Shown one piece after another: positions 47,168 through 59,058 of a DNA stretch of 64,000 nucleotides. Origin of the DNA: Blasia pusilla (Eukaryota > Marchantiophyta > Marchantiopsida > Blasiales); assembly GCA_050084515.1 (NCBI GenBank), contig CM114273.1:39990001-40054000 (forward strand), given 5' to 3'. A model generated the notes under the pieces. The model did not search any database and was not told where the DNA came from. It worked only from the letters and a program-made list of their open reading frames with translations. How positions within the stretch are numbered: position 1 is the first letter of the stretch; each line of letters starts with the position of its first letter. Both the position numbers and the translations under genes were made by a program.

Positions 47168-47655
47168 GAATAACCTCAAGAGAGTGAGGATGACTTGCTG
47201 GGGCCTCAAATAACTTTAGAGAACGGGGTTTTCCTTTGGGGAGGAAAGCCTCTAGAGGACAAGGATGATTTTCTCAAGCCTCGGGTAACTTGAGAGAACA
47301 TGTTTTCCCTTTGTTTTAACTCATTTGGAGCTATACGGAAAAACTTATTATTTCAGGTCAGTTCCAATAGAAGTATAGTTTCCTTTCCACTTTGGAAAGT
47401 GGCCCTTGATCCCTTACAATAGATCAAGATCCAAGGAGATAGCTGTGAACATAGGTTACCATGGAGAGGGAAGAGGGTATATCCAAAGGGAGGAAGTTGT
47501 GGATCTCATTCCCTCTTTGTTAAACCTCTTGGCATGAGATAGTGGAGTTATGATTCTTGTGAGTAATCCAAGCCTTTCATTAAGACAATAGATTTGGTTT
47601 GACATGGGAAAAAGTTTGAGTTTGTGAGAGAACTTTGATTTAATTGAAGATATTA
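47168..47655 (+). repeat. dispersed repeat X, second copy (LTR-like)
   Basis: Homologous to 31300-31745. It contains the palindrome CCACTTTGGAAAGTGG (about 47386-47401) and a TATA-like GGGTATATCC (about 47476-47485). It directly follows B2 of copy B and is itself followed by a sequence resembling the end of a B repeat, so it looks like the terminal block of a third subfamily. Confidence 0.65.
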
Positions 47656-47689
47656 TGATACACGATCGTCTCGGCGTTCATATGCCATG

Positions 47690-47768
47690 AGTGAGTATGA
47701 TATCTTGTGTGTTTGTGTTTATTGTTGATGACAACGATGTATGTTGTGAAATGATGTGTATGCGCACA
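47690..47768 (+). repeat. B-like repeat remnant after X
   Basis: 'gacaacgatgtatgttgtg' and 'gatgtgtatgcgcac' match the 3' half of the B repeats of copies B and C (CGATGTATGTTGT, then ATGCGCA or TTCGCAC, then GACA). Only the second half is convincing. Confidence 0.5.
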
Positions 47769-50700
47769 AAATTTAAGAAATAATTACAAAATTTCCGTTT
47801 GATGCTATAAATGGTAATGAAGTACTAATTAAAAAAAGAAAACTCCTTATATCCATATTAGTTATGCTTGAATTCCTTCATTATTTTTCGGGATAATATA
47901 GATGCATGTGGAATCCATTTAATAAATGATTCTATAATATATTAATTGAGGAGGGGGAGGAAGTTACTTTGTAAGGAAATTCTATTATAAAAGAAGTGAA
48001 ACTTGATCCCTCAAAGGGGGACAAAGAATTATCATATTACCTCTTATGGAGAAAAATGAAGGTGATTTACTGAGTTATATGTGGCGATTTGAGAATTGAG
48101 CACTTACAAGTCTCATCTATTTTAGAATTGAATGAAGGGACTTTATTTAGTATGGAAATAGTATTGTAAAAGATTAAATTTTGTAAATGTAGCCATTTAA
48201 TTCAACCATTCCATAAAAATGACCTTACATGTGTCATATAACCTTCTTTTAGGTGTGTATAGGTGTTGTAATACACATTGAGAATTGAATGGTTGGAAGA
48301 CTCTTCAAGGGATACATTTTTTCTCTGAGCTATTTTTGAGTCAATTGCAAAATCTAACTTTTAAGTTATTTTCAAATTAAAAAACTTGCAAATTTATGAT
48401 GTCAAATTTCCGCTACCCTTCCCCACACTCCAACCAAAGATGAGAATGTTTTATGATTTCACTCTTTCTCTCCCTGAGACTTCTCTGCTTCAGGTTCTTA
48501 AATTTTTTTTTCTCTTTGGACCCTTTCCAAGAATTTTAGGAAAAATCCTTGGGAAGGATGGAAATAAGTTTCTCTTAAAATTAACTCACACTATAAATTA
48601 TCCTTCTTAATGAGGTCCATAAAATTCCTAGTCTTCGCAAATAACTAAGTCTTTGATGTGCAATCTTGTCAAGACATGAAAAGATGGGCGAGGGATAAGA
48701 TGGGCGAGGGATCCTTGAGGTTAGTTTTAGTTGAGGTCCAATGGTTCCTAAACCAAGATTAGTCAAGACATGTGATGGTGCCATGAGACTAGTCACGAAA
48801 CACAAATGGTTGAAAGATCAATTGTGAGAAGCCAACGCGAAATGAAGACATAAGGCATAATTTTACAAGCAAAGCAGACAAAGTTTTTTCCCTTTTTTTG
48901 TTTAGCGCCAAAAGTAATGATAGATACTTGAGATGGGGAGGGAGACCAAAATAACCAAAAATTACCTATAGGTAATTGTGGGTTTGAGATACATAGCTAC
49001 TTCTTCAACTCTACATTGTAATATGTGTGATGGGTTGGATCTTGAGATCCAAACTATGTGTTTTTTTCATAAGGCTCTAAGTATGAATGGAGAAAAGAGG
49101 AATAGAGAAGTGAATCTACAATTCCTTTTGATTATATGTACTACTTGAGGCCTATTGTGATGTTCTTAATATCCCAATAGGTTCTTCTTGAATTGGATAT
49201 TATTTGAGATATTTCTGCGGAGTTCTAATAAATATAAACATATCCTTATGCTTTAAAAAATATTTTCTTTAATATATGTTAACATGCCCCATTTTGTTAT
49301 TTTCCACCCTAATTTTATTTTCTAGCTCAACTATGTTTTCCAAGGTAGAGGTAGTTCCAATAGGCCCCATTTTATGCTTGATATAACCACTCATTTGGAA
49401 AACTAGAAATCAAGTGCATATGAAATATATTGGGTTTGAGAGTTGGAGATGAAAAATGGTAGGGAAAAGATCCTTAAATATGAAATCCGAATTAATGAAA
49501 TTTTGTGTGTATATATCCTATCCAATCATTGTAGTAAAGAGATTGGATTTAAGAAAATTGGGAGAGATTACCTAAGAGCATCCAAACAATCTCAAGAGTG
49601 ACATCTCAAATTGTGATTAACACAAAATCTCTGTCTACCTTTGGAAATAAAATGGAGAGAAGAATTTTTTTTTTTTTCTGAAAGTGCTCATTATCGCCTC
49701 TTCTCTCCCTTGCAATGAATCCCTACACCATCTCTAATTCCTCTCTCTATCTCAAATTTTACCCCTTCTCTTACAAGACCCCCAAGCTAACAAAATTGAT
49801 GGTGGGCTAATGAAAAATTTTCACCGCTCATACAAAAGAGCATGACACGTAGCACGAGAGAGCACAAGCACCAATGGAGTCTAAGCTTGGAGAAAAGGCG
49901 GCAAAAAATGAGTGCATACCATTGGGTGTACGCTCACACACGAGAGGAAAGGCACAAACACAAGAGAAGTTTAGAGACCGCACGAGAAGGATAAGTGCCT
50001 ACAACTTGTAGACTTACGATGAGCATGCATAAAGGCGGGTATGTGGTAGGGAGGAGAGAGAGAGAGAGAGAGAGGGGACGGAGGGAGAGTGTAGAGTAGT
50101 GGAGGAATGAGCGAGCCTCGCAAGCAATGGGATATGTGGAAACAAGCAAGGCCTTGAAAACACCTATGATGAACGGCCTCGATGACGATCACAACCTTTA
50201 GATGTGTGTTTAAGGGAGCAAGAGCTGACGGTTTTAGTGGGATTAGGTTAGGAGCGACGACTTGATTTAAGTCTGGATGGGTGACTCAAGGTTAGATTAG
50301 GGTGCAATCCCCGTGCATTACACCAGGCCAACGCCTTAGCAATACAAGTTATCACGAAATATATTAAACAATTATCTTTTTATGGAGTGTTAAAATATTT
50401 TTATGTTCTTTAAAAATATACAATGGGTAAATCTATGTAGTAGTGGGAGGGTGTAGCTTTTTTTAGTTGCTCCTCTCTTTGACACTTGTCACTACTCAAA
50501 AAAATAAATTTAGTCACTTGAATTGGGTGAGTGAAATTCGAAATATTAAATAAGTATCCTATATTATTATTGGAAAGTGTCTTTTCATTTTTCAAAATTT
50601 TATTCTCTTGAAATTTTCAACTTGTAAATTTATTTTTTCTAACACAATAAAAATATTTAAAATAATATTTGATAATTAAGAGAAATATTATATTGAGAAT

Positions 50701-51299
50701 TAGTTTAAACTCTATTATCTAGAATGTAGCTTACAAGTCACATCTCCGTCCAAACTATCACTTCTCTTGGCTCTTGAGCGCATAACTACTTACTAGCTTT
50801 GAAGCACTAACGCAAACGGTAGAATGATAAATCGAGTCGTAACTATTTTCTAACGCAAATATTTATCCGAGTCCGAGTTACCGTCGTGGAGTAATTTTCC
50901 AGGGGATAGTTAAGGCTGTTAAGCTCGTCCCGGGAGGGTGGGCCCGACCTGGGTTCGAACGAACGGTTAGGCTCTTGTGGAGAATGTTCCAGGGGGACGG
51001 CAGATGGCACTGTGCAGAGTCGACGGAGAGGCGTGCGTCATAAACGCATTCGTCCAAAATTCAGTCACGGGGTGGAGCTGGCGACAATGTCGTTGTCCAC
51101 GAATATTGGGCCTCCACGTCTCCACTACGACGGTACGTCCGCATTAACTCCAGAGTCCAGACGGAGCGTTCGTTGACGGACTCCGTAAGTTTTGTCGCCT
51201 AACTCTACTGTACCTGTTCTTAAGCTCAGGCTCGTTCTAAGCTGCTCAAGTCGGCAGTTGTAAGCCTGTTAGGAGCAGTTTTATTTAGTTGCTTGAATG

Positions 51300-51363
51300 A
51301 GAACGGAAAACCTGATTTTTTTCAAAAAATCTTCTTATGAGAAAAAATCAGGTTTTCCGTTCT
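51300..51363. repeat. perfect 22-bp inverted repeat (hairpin)
   Basis: The arms 51300-51321 (AGAACGGAAAACCTGA.. then a T run) and 51342-51363 are perfect reverse complements, with a 20-nt loop. Two further bases pair beyond one mismatch. It lies in AT-rich DNA next to a GC-richer patch. It could be a small foldback element, a small-RNA source or a transcription terminator-like structure. I cannot tell which. Confidence 0.75.
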
Positions 51364-52284
51364 GATAACTTTACATAAAAATATTCTTATTTCGCATTAC
51401 CAACACATATTCTCTGATTTCTTCTCGCACGTTTTAGACTGAAATGAATACACTCATGAATTATCCAATGAAATCCTATGATCACTTTTAAAATAGGAAA
51501 TTAAGTATTATTTAAATGGAAGAATGGAGAGAGATTTGGTTAGGAGATGGAGTTTTTCTCATAATAGACGATTCAACCGTCACTTGTTTCCAATTTTGGA
51601 TTGCCTAGCATCTCTTCTTAAGCTAACACTAGTATGGTGAATTTTTTTCTTTAATTTAGCCATTTTTAAATGACCCGGTTAATAATAGAAGGGTTTTAAG
51701 AGTACACATGTCAACAATATAAGCATCTTACAAGTTTGGGTGTCAACCATAGAAGAAGAGGCTTTTCTAATCCCATCTTTTTTAAATTACATAGATGAAA
51801 TCATTGTCTCCTAACTTACATACCCCTTCCTCAATATTTATTTTCATCGCTCAAATATAAATTTTATAATCATAACATTAAGAATGTTAATTCATTTTGA
51901 GCATGATGAAATAACACATGAATTTTTTCCATAAAAGAAAATATTAATATATAATATATCCATGAAATCAGAGAATTATTTTTAATTTAGTTATATTTTT
52001 TTTAATAATTATGAATTTTTTTAATAATCATACTATAATTTTTTATAATTTTAATATTTAATACATTTATTTTTATTTTAAAATATTCCAAAATTTCCCT
52101 CCTATTTATTATCTTTTCTCATTTGAAAATTTAAAATTACTTTTTAAAGAGAGAGTAGAGTAGACTAGATTTTTAGTCCACGGGAAGCCGATCTGGCTTA
52201 TGGGACCCCTTCCACATATGTGAAATTGACATTGCATCTGACATGACACCTTCACATCTAGATTTGGGGTTCTCACTCAGGAGA

Positions 52285-52553
52285 TTTGGTTTTTGTTTTT
52301 TATTGTTTTTTGTTTTGTGAAGGCCTGGAATTTTATCCATATTTTTAACCTGGGAGCATAGTCAAGGCACACACATGAAAGGCACACAAGGCGTTCTCTC
52401 TCTCGAACATGGACCATCCATGACCTAGGTAGGGGACGCCAGTGCCCTGGGGTTGAGACCGCCCCACTGTCTAAGGGGAGAGTTGAACCCAAGACCTCTT
52501 CAAGAGGACATTATGTTTGTTCACCTAACCTCTTGGTCATCTACCGCTTGATA
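52285..52553 (-). mobile_element. tRNA-derived SINE candidate
   Basis: On the minus strand a polymerase III A-box-like segment (TAGATGACCAAGAGGTTAGG, plus 52524-52543) and a B-box GGGTTCAACTC (plus 52480-52490) stand about 45 nt apart. About 150 bp of body and an A-rich tail follow (AAAACAAAAAACAATAAAAA, plus about 52288-52315). This is the SINE layout. The head overlaps a 14-bp perfect inverted repeat (CTCTTGGTCATCTA / TAGATGACCAAGAG, about 52529-52564), so part of the A box occurs twice, head to head. Target duplications were not found with certainty. Confidence 0.55.
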
Positions 52554-55500
52554 GATGACCAAGAGAGAGACAGAGAGCGTGGGAATGTGATGTTAAATGT
52601 TGGTCTTGCAAGTTGTAGCTCGGAGAGGGACACATCGGATTAGATCGAGCGAGAGTTAGTGGGAGGGATCTCGAGAAGGATAAGCAGTAGAGATCGAATT
52701 ACATCCCAAATTTGACGTCCTTGGGTCTCTAGCTGCTCTCCAATAACTAAGCCTTGCTAGTAGCGATCATACCAAACAATTTGCAACAAAACGTAGTTTT
52801 CAAGTTTAAGTGGAGGAAATTTAAATTCATATTTTGGGAAATTTTCATAGAAAATATGACATTATTGGGACAAGAATTATCCTCCAAAATAATGAAAAAA
52901 TATAGATTATTTTTAATGTTCAAATTTGTTTGGAAAAAAAACACCTCTATTTTGGGAGAAAAATCGATCAAATGAGTGATTTTATTTTATTAATTGAAAG
53001 ATGGGGATCCAAAAAGGAATAACTTCTTTTCTCCCCAATTAAGACATAAAAAATGAAGTCTTTTTTTGAAAGCCAAGTTAGATGCATTACTAAAGAAATC
53101 GGTCTTTGTTCTATTTTTCATCTTTCTGAAGGTAAAAATTTAGAAATTCATGATATGTCCAATAACTTCACATTATCATCCTTCACGCGTGAGTCATTTC
53201 ATTTCCAATCATCTCACCCAATGTATCACACGGGAAAAAATATAACTAGTCTATGAAAATTTTCATATGAGTTTAGGGAGTTTATGGCACACAAACCCAA
53301 TAACTACATATTCTAGCCCTTTCAAATTGTGAATGATCCTTTGTGTGAGAATATGGGTAGGAAGAGATCTTTACTTGAGGAATGTGACCAAGGAATTCTA
53401 ACCTCTCATAGAAACTCCCTTTCCCCTCTCATGAACTATTACTAGCAACAAGTGCTCATGGCCAAGTAAGTTATATCATCAAAGTTTTTTTAAATTTTGG
53501 AGGGAAATCATCTTATCTAATTTAGAATGGAGGTAACGAAGTTAATTTTTTATTTTACATATTCTACTTACAAAAATTTAAACCTTTGTTTTTTCATGAA
53601 ATCAGCCTTCTTGCCTCAACATTATCGAATCGGTAATACTATAGAAAAAATTAAAAGGGGTAAAATAAATATGTGCATGGGTGAAAATTTTGATAATATC
53701 ATGTCAGAGGAAGTGAAGAGGACCAAATAAAATATGGCCATGGTATACGGACAATAAGACTTTTAGATCTTCCTTTTAGATGTAGAGAGTAATTATTTGG
53801 TGCTTCCTATGTATTATCTCATATTCATAAGAAATCATCATGCCAATCTTACAAAACTAAACCCTCGTAAATTAAGAGAAGAGGGGCAGATTTATATACT
53901 TAAAATCTCAAGGTCAGTGAATTTGAAATAATCAAAGAAAAAAGTACTTCTATTGGCTTGTAGTATGTAAATATTTTATCATCATGTTAGGTGTAGTCGA
54001 GCTAAGAAAACAATATAACATAGCAGAGGAAATTTAGACGCATATATAGAAAGGGGAATGTATTCATGGATGGCAATTGAACAACATGATAAATGATATT
54101 GGATATGAAGGTATTGTAAGTCATAAGCTACTCTTGGAGAGAGCACCCGAGCAAGCCGGAGCACCCAAAGGAGGAAAATGCTAATGCATAGGTAGTCTTG
54201 GAGGATAGAATTGTGGCAAGTATGCCCAAGGAGAAGATAGAGGCCCCCCACATGGACAAGTTGAGGGAGACCCTAGGAGTAACGGATCGATGAATGCAAA
54301 CGTTCTATTCCACCGTTATAGTTGTAGGAGATATATTTTTAGTTGTTTTATTTTCTAGGATTGTTGTTTTGTTATAACATAAAGGACGTATGACACATTC
54401 ATGCTGCAATATTGATGAGAGCTATACTTGCAAGTATTTGTAAAACATTTCTTAAGAACTTTGTAAAAGTAAATTCAGTTTCATTGCAAGTTCTTTTTTA
54501 CTTATAAGTGAAGAAATTAATATATTTATAATATATAGATATACCCTTTATAATTTGAACAATTTTATGTTTAGATTTTTAGTTTACTATATGGGATGAG
54601 GGGCCCATGACTCACTTTGATGCATTTGAGACAGTGAATTGTACCTTTCAAGATATTATAGAAATGGTATCTCATGACCTAAGGCAACTACCATTCAACG
54701 ACAAACTCATGATATTTACATGTGTATTTCGTCAAGTCTTGCTCATTGATCGTCATGGCCATCGCCCTATAATTATCTGAACCAATTTAAAGAGATAAAG
54801 CTAAAGGCCTCATGAAAGAATGATGAAATTGATGACAAATGTGAGAGTTCAAATGTTAGAAGCTCACATGAATGTTTAATAACAAGCATTCAATGATTGG
54901 TTGTTGGAGGTGGGAGAGGGTAATATACCTTTGCACTTAACCTTAGGAGATGATTTCATAAAAGTACCACATGAAATTATAATTAAAAGTAAGAAGACCA
55001 AAGATATAAATGATACTATTTATGGAAGTATTCTCTAAATTTTTTTGACATGAACTTCCTAATAGATTTGGCTCTCTATACGTCAAAATATAGGGAAGTA
55101 AAAGATATAAGCGACCACGTCACATCTTGTTATTTGAAGAGGTACCACTAATGTTCCCCTATGTCATGATATTTTTCTAATGGATTATGTTTTTGAATGT
55201 GGATGTACAAAGTATCTCCTTACGAATCTCTCACATTCTCTACATGAGAATATTTTTTCAATGTTGACTTTTCCCCAAATAAGAAAATGGGTCATTTCTT
55301 TTCAACCGAATTCTTAAATACGCATTTTCCTTCCGACCTACCTCCATATTTTTTGTGCTTGAAGATTGATGCATTGATCATGCTTTTACCAAACATGAAC
55401 GACTATAGGAGAAAAGCAAATGATACTCGACTTGTGGTCCATTGATTCATGCACTATTGAGATTATCGCGGGAAAAAAACATATGGGATCAAATTTTAAA

Positions 55501-56369
55501 TTTCACAATCCTAATAATTATATCTACTTAGTTTTAAGTATATATTTAAGTAGTTCAAAAGGTGATGTACTTAAATTTCAATTCTTATTCATCACATTGA
55601 CTATGAAATATTGACATTTGTTTGTCAACGTGTGTATTTTCTCATGACCAATTAAGTGTAATGTTGTCTATAGTATAATAAAAATTCCATACATCCTATG
55701 ACAAAATACGCAAAAATAATTATATGTGTAATGTACCATGCAAGAAATCATAAGTCTATATTATTATTGGAAAGTGTCATCTTGATTTGCAAATACCTTT
55801 TTGCTTGACATGTGACAATCAGGCAAAATTTTTCTTTATCTTCTATCCAAAGCAAGAAAATATTTCCTTCTATGTTAGAAAAAAAGATTTTGTGTTTGTG
55901 TGTCACATGATTAGTGGACCACCCACTAATATACAAAATTTTGAAGCATTTTTCTACTTATTCTAATCGAATCCATATCCAAGCTCGTCGAGTTTTTTAG
56001 GACACGATAGAATATGATCGGAAAGTTTCAAATAATTATCAATTTTTTTCATTTTTTACAAAGAAACTCCATTTGTCGCGTTTTCTTTTTCAAAACTTTT
56101 GCTAATCGAATCTGAGATTACGAAGAATACGGTTCTATGTGCCCGTAGTTATGACCCTGTCGCGAACAAGTGTTTAGGTCAAACGCACGAGTCGGATGTA
56201 CTCCTGGTAAGGAGAGCACTACTACACTAGTGTTAGTTAAAAAGAAATATGATAATATATAGAAAATAGGATGGGAAACCCATCATAATACAAATGAGCG
56301 GGCAAAGGGAGCCAAAAAAAACCTCAAGGGGCCAAAACCGCCCCGAGGAGAAAGAAGGGGGCTTCCCCC

Positions 56370-56987
56370 CTAACGACCAAAATCACCAACAACAGAGACA
56401 ATATCAGTAACAACTAGAGAACTATGACTACTACTAAGTGGGCCTCTAGCATTGGCGTCTCCAACCGCGTGAGCCCGCCGCAAAAGCCCATTTTCTTGGG
56501 CACGCTGCAAAACTATGGAGACCCGTTGCCTACAATAAAATATCGCAGTGGCTAAGGACAACCCATTTCTTGACCAGAGATGATGGGTGCAATCGGTAAG
56601 GAACGAGTCAAACCTCTCCCCCATAGCCTTGTACATCTCAATGGCTAGGGGGATAAACCGATGTCCGTCATGAAGTCAACTATAAATGTGGGTCTTCTTG
56701 ACCGCTTCCGCCGCTCCTTGTAGATGTCTCCCTTGTGCCACCACTTGGGCTCGCACCGCCTCCCGCGTAGGATCCGTCACTACAACCTCCGCTACCACCA
56801 CCTCAAACTCCCTCAACATGTAGAGATCAGCACGGATAAGGGAATCCCGCATGGAGAAGTGCCTCTCTCTCTCTCTCTCTCTCTGTACATGGAATCCACT
56901 CTCCCGAGCAATAGAAAACATAATATCCCGCACTGCATCGTGAGTGGTTATCCTCTCATCCCCAATTGGACACCGTGCCAAATGCAC
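56370..56987 (-). pseudogene. LINE C-terminal domain, possible PD-(D/E)XK nuclease
   Basis: Two pieces (56987-56676 and 56636-56370) in different frames. The first holds HLARCPIGD, then THDAVRD, and RADLYM..VVVAEVVVTDPT, which fits a Cys/His knuckle followed by a PD-(D/E)XK-like nuclease core as in R2-type LINEs. A CT microsatellite (about 56864-56884) adds an Arg-Glu run here. The second piece ends with FYCRQRVSIVLQRAQ and AVGDANARGP. The nuclease assignment rests on pattern only. Confidence 0.45.
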
Positions 56988-57058
56988 ACCAAGTGGATCC
57001 AGACTGTGGTGACACTTGCAATGTGTCTAACCAACCACCGTTGTTTGGGCAGGCCCAA

Positions 57059-57910
57059 TCAGAACCGCATCGCTATAGTGTAGGTAAGTGGTGCGATGTG
57101 GAAAGCCGAGATGAGGGGACGAGCCCCCACCCATGAGCATGCCCCCTTTCCGGAGCAAGAGCGAATACGAGCCCGAACCTCCATAGGGATATTCCCGTCC
57201 GACATAGTAGCTCTAAAAAATGCATCAAAGTGGGCTTCCATCAAAGAAGATTGGAGCCCAGACTGTCCAGAGGTAACTAGGGAAGAGAAAGCGGGAAGAA
57301 CTGCTCTAGCCTCAACAAGAAGGGAGTCTCTACAAGCTGTGAGTGAAGATTGGAGTGGGAAAAGACCATCCTTAACCTCGGAAACGTATTGTAAAATTAG
57401 CGGTCTATCCCTAACAAAAAATCGGGAGCAAAGGAGGGATGCTACAATGGCCCAACTCCCTAAAAAAGCTGAAGACGCCACTAACTTTGTCGCTATGAGA
57501 CCTACTCCACCAAAGGCAATCAGCCAAGAAGCCTGTCTACGAGCTAACTCCCCCACGGGGCACTCTAATGAGCCGGGTCCTAGAAGATCTCCAAATGCCT
57601 GCATAATCTTTCTATCAAAGGATCTATACAAGGAAGAAATATGGCTAGACGCCCACACGGTTCTACACAGATAACCAGGTCTACGAGCAAAACATGACGA
57701 GAGGATTCCATAAGCTACTTGAGGATCACCAATCCTCTTGAGATTTTCGACATTGAGAAGATCCTCGATAAGAGCCCCCGCCACAAAACTCGATACAAAT
57801 TCATGGCTCCCAAGTGGACACCCAAGATGCAAAGCCCTCCAACATGTATCAAAAAACCATCGGGTAAATGAATATCCGCTGACAAGCCTAATGAAGACCA
57901 AGCCTTGCAC
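57059..57910 (-). pseudogene. LINE ORF, region after the reverse transcriptase
   Basis: An open stretch of 283 codons reads LGCPLGSHEFVSSFV, GDPQVAYGILSSCF, FGDLLGPGSLECPVGELARRQ, IAFGGVGLIATKLVASSAFLGSW and IRSCSGKGACSWV. I recognise this series as the stretch after the RT core in retroelement ORFs from plants and protists, without knowing a biochemical role. It contains no RNase H motif that I can see. It joins the RT in another frame near 57910-57946. Confidence 0.6.
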
Positions 57911-57945
57911 TTTCCCACCTTCACCGCGAGGCCGACACGTGCCAA

Positions 57946-58307
57946 CTATGCCGAAAAGTGCTGAAATGCAGGAACGACCAAGTCTCTAGGGCCAACAATG
58001 TGAGTATCATCTTCCAACAAAGGGAAAATGCAACCCGGGAAAGCCTCCACCGTAGAGAGAACCGCTCGATAATGAGCCAAAGCAAACAATGCACCACCCA
58101 AGGGATCACCCTGACGCGTCCTAGTAGCACACTCCAAGACCATGAGCTCATCCTCGAGCCTAATGTGGTGAAAATAGAGGGCCAAATGGGCCCCATAAAA
58201 AGCATGCATGAAGGAAATCAGACTCGCCATAGGACCCCCTGCGTCTCTCAGCTCCGTGAAGATAGCTGCCCGAGACACTGAGTTAAAGGCGTTCTCGACA
58301 TCAACTT
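57946..58307 (-). pseudogene. LINE reverse transcriptase core, interrupted by copy C
   Basis: The sequence begins at KVDVENAFNSVSR (RT motif with the first catalytic Asp), where copy C joins. FMHAFYGAHLALYF, TRQGDPLGGALFALAHY and LLEDDTHIVGP follow. The last is the second catalytic box, usually ADD, here EDD. The order and spacing are LINE-type, not LTR-type. Sequence upstream of KVDV in the same frame is copy C repeat B2, which proves that C inserted into this gene. Confidence 0.8.
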
Positions 58308-58414
58308 TGTCGTGCGAATCCACATCGTCAAATAACATACATCGCTGACATACCATACTCACTTACATACATAACATAGACGAGAGTATCCACAAACACA
58401 AGTGTACCACAGCT
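58308..58414 (-). repeat. split terminal repeat B2 of copy C, element 3' end
   Basis: Near-identical to 58784-58890 (I count about four differences in 105). On the minus strand it ends GCACGACA at 58308, and the LINE codons for KVDV follow immediately. Confidence 0.88.
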
Positions 58415-58781
58415 GAAATCCGTGAAAGACCTACTGTCATAAAACACATATAGAATCACATACAATCGAGCCAAACCCACTCCACGATGGGAGAATCTAG
58501 GTCGAAGCTTGCGGGAAACACCATAGCCAAGGGCTCTACTCACTACCAAGGCTAACTCCCAACGCAATAGGCTCAACTCAAAGAACTGACCGTTCTTTGA
58601 GTGCACTCCACCTTATATCCTCCAACCTAAGAGCGGGCCCTACTCGGAAAGTCACCCCTAACTGAGTAACCCCCAACCCTATGTATGAAACCACATCTCT
58701 ACCAAGCCACTACGGTCCTTCATAAGGAATGGCCTCTACTAGCACACTATACTCTACGACATAATCCGTATGGTCATGACA
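58415..58781 (-). repeat. terminal repeat A2 of copy C
   Basis: About 367 bp starting TGTCATGACC (58781) on the minus strand. The TATA-like GGATATAAGG (plus 58611-58620) is followed by a perfect 10-bp inverted repeat, CTCAAAGAAC/GTTCTTTGAG (58577-58601), in the position where A and B have GATGGCTT/AAGCCATC. Sequence is otherwise unlike that of copies A and B. The matching A1 would lie beyond 64000. Confidence 0.8.
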
Positions 58782-58783
58782 GT

Positions 58784-58890
58784 TGTCGTGCGAATCCACA
58801 TCGTCATACAACATACATCGCTGACATACCATACTCACATACATACATAACATAGACGAGAGTATCCACAAACACAAGTGTACCACAACT
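58784..58890 (-). repeat. split terminal repeat B1 of copy C
   Basis: On the minus strand it ends CGACA, then AC, then the TGTCA of A2, the same two-base spacer as in copy B. It contains GATGTATGTTGTATGACG, which matches the B repeats of the other subfamily. Confidence 0.85.
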
Positions 58891-59058
58891 TGCCCCCTAA
58901 GCGGCGGTTAGGTCCTCTAACTCAGGTAGCCCTATACATCTACTACATGCTATACACCTTCTTGGGTGCCCAAATCAGAAGGCCGGGTGCTAGGTTGCCC
59001 CATCGTTAGTCGCACATCTGTAATCCATATCATGCAAAGATCAAGTCATCTACCTCTC

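Larger units (their letters stand above)
47769..56369. other. AT-rich intergenic DNA with few landmarks
   Basis: About 8.6 kb without a gene that I can support. Landmarks are an AG run at about 50056-50073, a less AT-rich patch at about 50740-51260, the hairpin at 51300-51363 and the SINE candidate at 52285-52553. Motifs like the Helitron start TCTATATTATTATTGG lie at 50557 and 55755. Longer AT runs fill 51830-52130. Confidence 0.55.
56370..58307 (-). mobile_element. 3' part of a non-LTR (LINE-type) retrotransposon
   Basis: On the minus strand a reverse transcriptase with LINE-type motifs is interrupted by copy C at 58307. It is followed by a long conserved C-terminal region and a terminal domain ending at 56370. 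The 5' part of the element must lie beyond copy C, outside the window. Frames shift between the pieces, so it is a decayed copy. The layout (RT, Cys/His motif, restriction-like domain at the C terminus) recalls early-branching LINEs such as R2-type elements. The exact clade is not identified. Confidence 0.75.

Noticed and set aside
50925-50975. GGGTTCGAAC-like T-arm suggesting a tRNA gene
   Set aside because: No acceptor, D or anticodon arms can be folded around it. A lone B-box-like string.
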